DNA from: UBA10646 sp046296295
Lineage (GTDB): Bacteria > Bacteroidota > Bacteroidia > Chitinophagales > Chitinophagaceae
Length of the DNA stretch: 64,000 nucleotides
Assembly: GCA_046296295.1 (NCBI GenBank)
Contig: JBKBLG010000007.1
Location: forward strand, 78,064 to 142,063
Reading direction: 5' to 3'
Shown: piece after piece, positions 61,670 to 64,000 of the stretch
How positions within the stretch are numbered: the first letter of the stretch is position 1
Layout of the letters: every line of letters starts with the position of its first letter
Notes under the pieces: model-generated
Seen by the model: only the letters and a program-made list of their open reading frames with translations
Database searches by the model: none
Told to the model about the DNA's origin: nothing
Made by a program: the position numbers and the translations under genes

Positions 61670-63895
61670 ATGAATGTAATTAAAAAAACATCTATTGAAA
61701 ACTTAGGTTATCATTTCATAACAGGTGAGTATTTGCCGCAAGGCGAAAACGAATATGTGTTTCGTTTTAAACAGAATAAAATTGCTGCATCTGATTTTAG
61801 AAGTTTAACTGCTAGTGAAATTGAAACATTAGTTCGTAACAGAAATACAAGTGATAATTGGAATAATATTTTAGTGACCAGTGCTTTTAGTGCCGACTTA
61901 ATTCGTAACTGTAAGTTTTTTGGGCTGGTACGCATTGGTAAGCTTGAACCTTATTGCCTTGAATTCAGCGATTTAAAAGTGCCTGTTGGATTATACAATA
62001 GCACCATCATAAGTTGTGATATTGGCGATAATGTGGTAATTGATAACGTTCGCTACCTGAGTCATTACATTATTGGCAATGAGGTTATTTTAGTGAATAT
62101 TAATGAGTTGGCGAATAGTAACCATGCTAAGTTTGGTAATGGTATTTTAAAGGATGGCGAAAGTGAAGATGTGCGTGTTTGGATAGAACTGGCCAATGAA
62201 AATGGTGGTAGGAGTGTTTTGCCATTTAGCGGTATGCTTGCCGGCGATGCTTACCTATGGAGTAAGTATAGAGATGATGATGCATTACTGCAAAAGTTTA
62301 TTGCATTTACCGATAACATGTGGGATAAGCGTAGAGGTTACTATGGAAAAATTGGTGCTAGAACTGTTATCAAAAATTGTCATATCATTAAAGACGTTTG
62401 GATTGGTAGCGATGCCTATATTAAAGGAGCTAATAAATTAAAAAATTTAACCATTGAATCGGCGCCACATGCTAAAACCCAAATAGGTGAGGGCTGTGAA
62501 ATGGTAAATGGAATCATGCACGAAGGGTGTAGAGCTTTCTATGGCGTTAAAGCTGTACGCTTTGTAATGGCAAGCCATAGTAGTTTAAAATATGGTGCCC
62601 GACTTATTAATAGTTACTTGGGTAATAATAGTACTATCAGTTGTTGTGAGGTGTTAAACTCACTCATTTACCCGGCACACGAGCAACATCATAACAATAG
62701 TTTTTTAACGGCTGCAACTATTATGGGGCAAAGTAATATGGCTGCGGGTGCCACTATAGGTAGCAACCATAACAGTCGTAGTGCCGATGGTGAAATCGCT
62801 GCTGGTAGAGGGTTTTGGCCTGGCTTGTGTGTAAGCTTAAAGCACAATAGCAAATTTGCTTGCTATACCATTTTAGCAAAAGGCGATTATCCGGCAGAGT
62901 TAAATATTACTATTCCCTTCTCGTTGGTAAGTAACGATGTAAAAAATGATAGGCTTACTATTATGCCTGCATTTTGGTTCATGTATAACATGTATGCATT
63001 GGCTCGTAATAGTTGGAAGTATGTTGATAGAGATAAACGAAGTGAAAAAATTCAGTTGCTTGAATACGATTACCTAGCCCCCGATTCAATGCAAGAAGTG
63101 ATGGATGCCATTGCTTTAATAGAACGGTGTGTAGGTGCAGCTTATCTTTTACCGCAAGGTAAGCACACTGAAAAATCTGAAAAAGAACTTCAAAAGCTTG
63201 GTAAGAAACTACTCATGCAGTCGCCTGAAATTGTAGATACGCTAATGGTTACTGTGCCAAATACAGAAAATAGTAAGCGGCCGGTGGTGCTATTGAAAGT
63301 AGTGGAATCGTACCGTATTTTCAAGCAAGTGGTAGTATTGTATGCAGGTAATTTGGTGTTCGAAGCTTTAAAACAATTCGAGGGAAAGCGTGCTGGCGAT
63401 TTTATCAAGCAAATTCCAACCAGTACCAAGCGTGTGATGTGGGATAATATTGGCGGGCAGCTGATACCATCGAGCGATATTTCACTATTGCGTAAGCTTA
63501 TTAAAGATGATAAAATAAAAAGTTGGTCGGCCGTACACGATTGGTATGTGGCACAAGGCAACTTATATACCAACAAAAAATGGGAGCATGCTATGGCCTG
63601 TTATTTTGAAAGTACAGGTATGAAACCAGCTAGCATGACAACAGAGTGGTTACAAGTTTTTTTGCAAGAAGTGGTTGCTATTAAAGCTACACTAACACAG
63701 GCTATTCATAAAAGTCGTGAAAAAGATTATACGAATGCCTTTCGGCAAATGATGTATGCAAATGTTGCAGAAATGGAAGCTGTTGTTGGTAAGTTGGCCG
63801 ATAATAATTTTATCAAGCAACAGCAACAGCAATTGAAGCAAGTACAAAAGCAATGGAAACAGTTACAACAAAAATTTGGGTGGACTGTGGAATAG
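61670..63895 (+). CDS. DUF4954 family protein (left-handed beta-helix)
   Basis: A 741-residue protein typical of Bacteroidota DUF4954. Residues about 70-400 show hexapeptide-like repeats of a left-handed beta-helix (VVIDNVRYLSHYIIGNEVIL, IGSDAYIKGANKLKNL, MGQSNMAAGATIGSNHNSRS), as in nucleotide-sugar acyl- or uridylyltransferases; a helical C-terminal half follows, ending in a Gln/Lys coiled coil. It could be a sugar-nucleotide-related enzyme, which would suit its place after glmS, but function is not established. Repeat copies at 61732 and 63148 both encode LPQG. Confidence 0.85.
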   Translation: MNVIKKTSIENLGYHFITGEYLPQGENEYVFRFKQNKIAASDFRSLTASEIETLVRNRNTSDNWNNILVTSAFSADLIRNCKFFGLVRIGKLEPYCLEFSDLKVPVGLYNSTIISCDIGDNVVIDNVRYLSHYIIGNEVILVNINELANSNHAKFGNGILKDGESEDVRVWIELANENGGRSVLPFSGMLAGDAYLWSKYRDDDALLQKFIAFTDNMWDKRRGYYGKIGARTVIKNCHIIKDVWIGSDAYIKGANKLKNLTIESAPHAKTQIGEGCEMVNGIMHEGCRAFYGVKAVRFVMASHSSLKYGARLINSYLGNNSTISCCEVLNSLIYPAHEQHHNNSFLTAATIMGQSNMAAGATIGSNHNSRSADGEIAAGRGFWPGLCVSLKHNSKFACYTILAKGDYPAELNITIPFSLVSNDVKNDRLTIMPAFWFMYNMYALARNSWKYVDRDKRSEKIQLLEYDYLAPDSMQEVMDAIALIERCVGAAYLLPQGKHTEKSEKELQKLGKKLLMQSPEIVDTLMVTVPNTENSKRPVVLLKVVESYRIFKQVVVLYAGNLVFEALKQFEGKRAGDFIKQIPTSTKRVMWDNIGGQLIPSSDISLLRKLIKDDKIKSWSAVHDWYVAQGNLYTNKKWEHAMACYFESTGMKPASMTTEWLQVFLQEVVAIKATLTQAIHKSREKDYTNAFRQMMYANVAEMEAVVGKLADNNFIKQQQQQLKQVQKQWKQLQQKFGWTVE

Positions 63896-63913
63896 CATTG
63901 ATTTGCTCTCACC

Positions 63914-63955
63914 ATAATTAAGAAGGGGTCGGCGGCCAAACAGCCCCCCCCGGGC
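63914..63955. other. GC-rich segment resembling a degraded GGCGGCC hairpin
   Basis: About 30 bp after the DUF4954 stop, a G-rich arm with GGCGGCC is followed by a run of C (GCCCCCCCC) and GGGC. It could fold imperfectly like the capped hairpins elsewhere, but the arms do not pair fully. Confidence 0.3.
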
Positions 63956-64000
63956 AAATTAAACGGGTGGTGTTTTTGCATAGTTTTTGTTTTGTGTTTA

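Larger units (their letters stand above)
357..63159. repeat. Interspersed 12-14 bp motif family CCTTACGGTAAATG, about 50 copies
   Basis: Consensus CCTTRCGGYAAA, usually followed by T and often TG. Starts on the plus strand: 357, 1519, 8827, 13132, 14000, 16844, 19774, 21553, 22888, 24726, 28920, 30692, 33038, 37811, 40918, 41347, 45846, 47921, 53100, 53234, 54377, 55270, 57052, 59124. Minus orientation (TTTRCCGYAAGG) starts: 1684, 5751, 6870, 11493, 13704, 17298, 20098, 22460, 24778, 26486, 28565, 30142, 30262, 36146, 38584, 43448, 44782, 47158, 47565, 49764, 51131, 55296, 56628, 57082, 61732, 63148. By form: 24 CCTTACGGTAAA, 16 CCTTGCGGTAAA, 9 CCTTACGGCAAA, 1 CCTTGCGGCAAA. Twenty-seven lie in genes and 23 between them. 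Near-variants lie at 5502, 22773, 26638, 30767, 43352, 49747 and 57142. Counted by eye, so a few may be missed. Confidence 0.95.

Noticed and set aside
357..63159. The motif as a CRISPR array or mobile element end
   Set aside because: Copies are dispersed singly, with no regular spacers, target duplications or transposase genes.

Overview
The window looks like chromosomal DNA of a Bacteroidota bacterium, most likely from the Chitinophagaceae or a near relative. The support is an AT-rich composition, T9SS-type sorting signals, DUF4249, DUF4838, DUF4954 and YaiO-type proteins, an archaeal/eukaryotic-type prolyl-tRNA synthetase, lipoproteins with short lipoboxes, and little sign of Shine-Dalgarno sequences. 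No phage, IS element, CRISPR array, tRNA or rRNA gene was seen.

Layout. 1-1.9 kb: end of a dipeptide epimerase gene and murB. 2-11.8 kb: an envelope/exopolysaccharide locus with two single-domain response regulators, a membrane HEAT-repeat protein, three tandem paralogous family 2 glycosyltransferases (the first cut by an in-frame amber codon) and a TPR-YaiO outer membrane protein. 11.8-19.4 kb: a DUF4838 lipoprotein, a POTRA-like outer membrane protein, another glycosyltransferase and a YfhO-type membrane protein. 19.4-30.5 kb: mixed metabolism (Nudix, T9SS protein, miaE, bioF-like, radical SAM, agmatinase, DUF4249, trxB, SGNH hydrolase, kynU) and a decayed beta-lactamase-fold remnant. 30.9-40.9 kb: glutaryl-CoA dehydrogenase-like gene, aroK, STAS, clpC, a FadL-type porin and proS. 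41-48 kb: fatty acid hydroxylase, a BlaI/M56 pair, MazG-like, SET, SPFH and pepT. 48-53 kb: a nonsense-interrupted outer membrane protein, panB, ppx and ppk1. 53-64 kb: isoaspartyl peptidase, an OmpA-type lipoprotein, der, an ABC permease plus binding protein without an ATPase, glmS and a DUF4954 protein.

The most striking feature is not a gene. A short oriented motif, consensus CCTTACGGTAAATG, occurs about 50 times on both strands (allowing A/G and T/C at two positions), roughly one per 1.3 kb where chance predicts about 0.03 copies in the whole window. Copies inside genes are read in all six frames. Copies outside genes concentrate at gene ends, three times as inverted pairs that would form terminator-like hairpins, and repeatedly about 20 bp from a second recurrent element, long hairpins capped by GGCGGCC-N3-GGCCGCC. 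This resembles the DNA uptake sequences of Neisseria and Haemophilus in density and placement, but I know of no such element described for Bacteroidota. A sister motif, ACTTACGTAAA, occurs about ten times.

Positions, motif counts and hairpins were read by eye. Family assignments rest on recognised motifs, without database searches.
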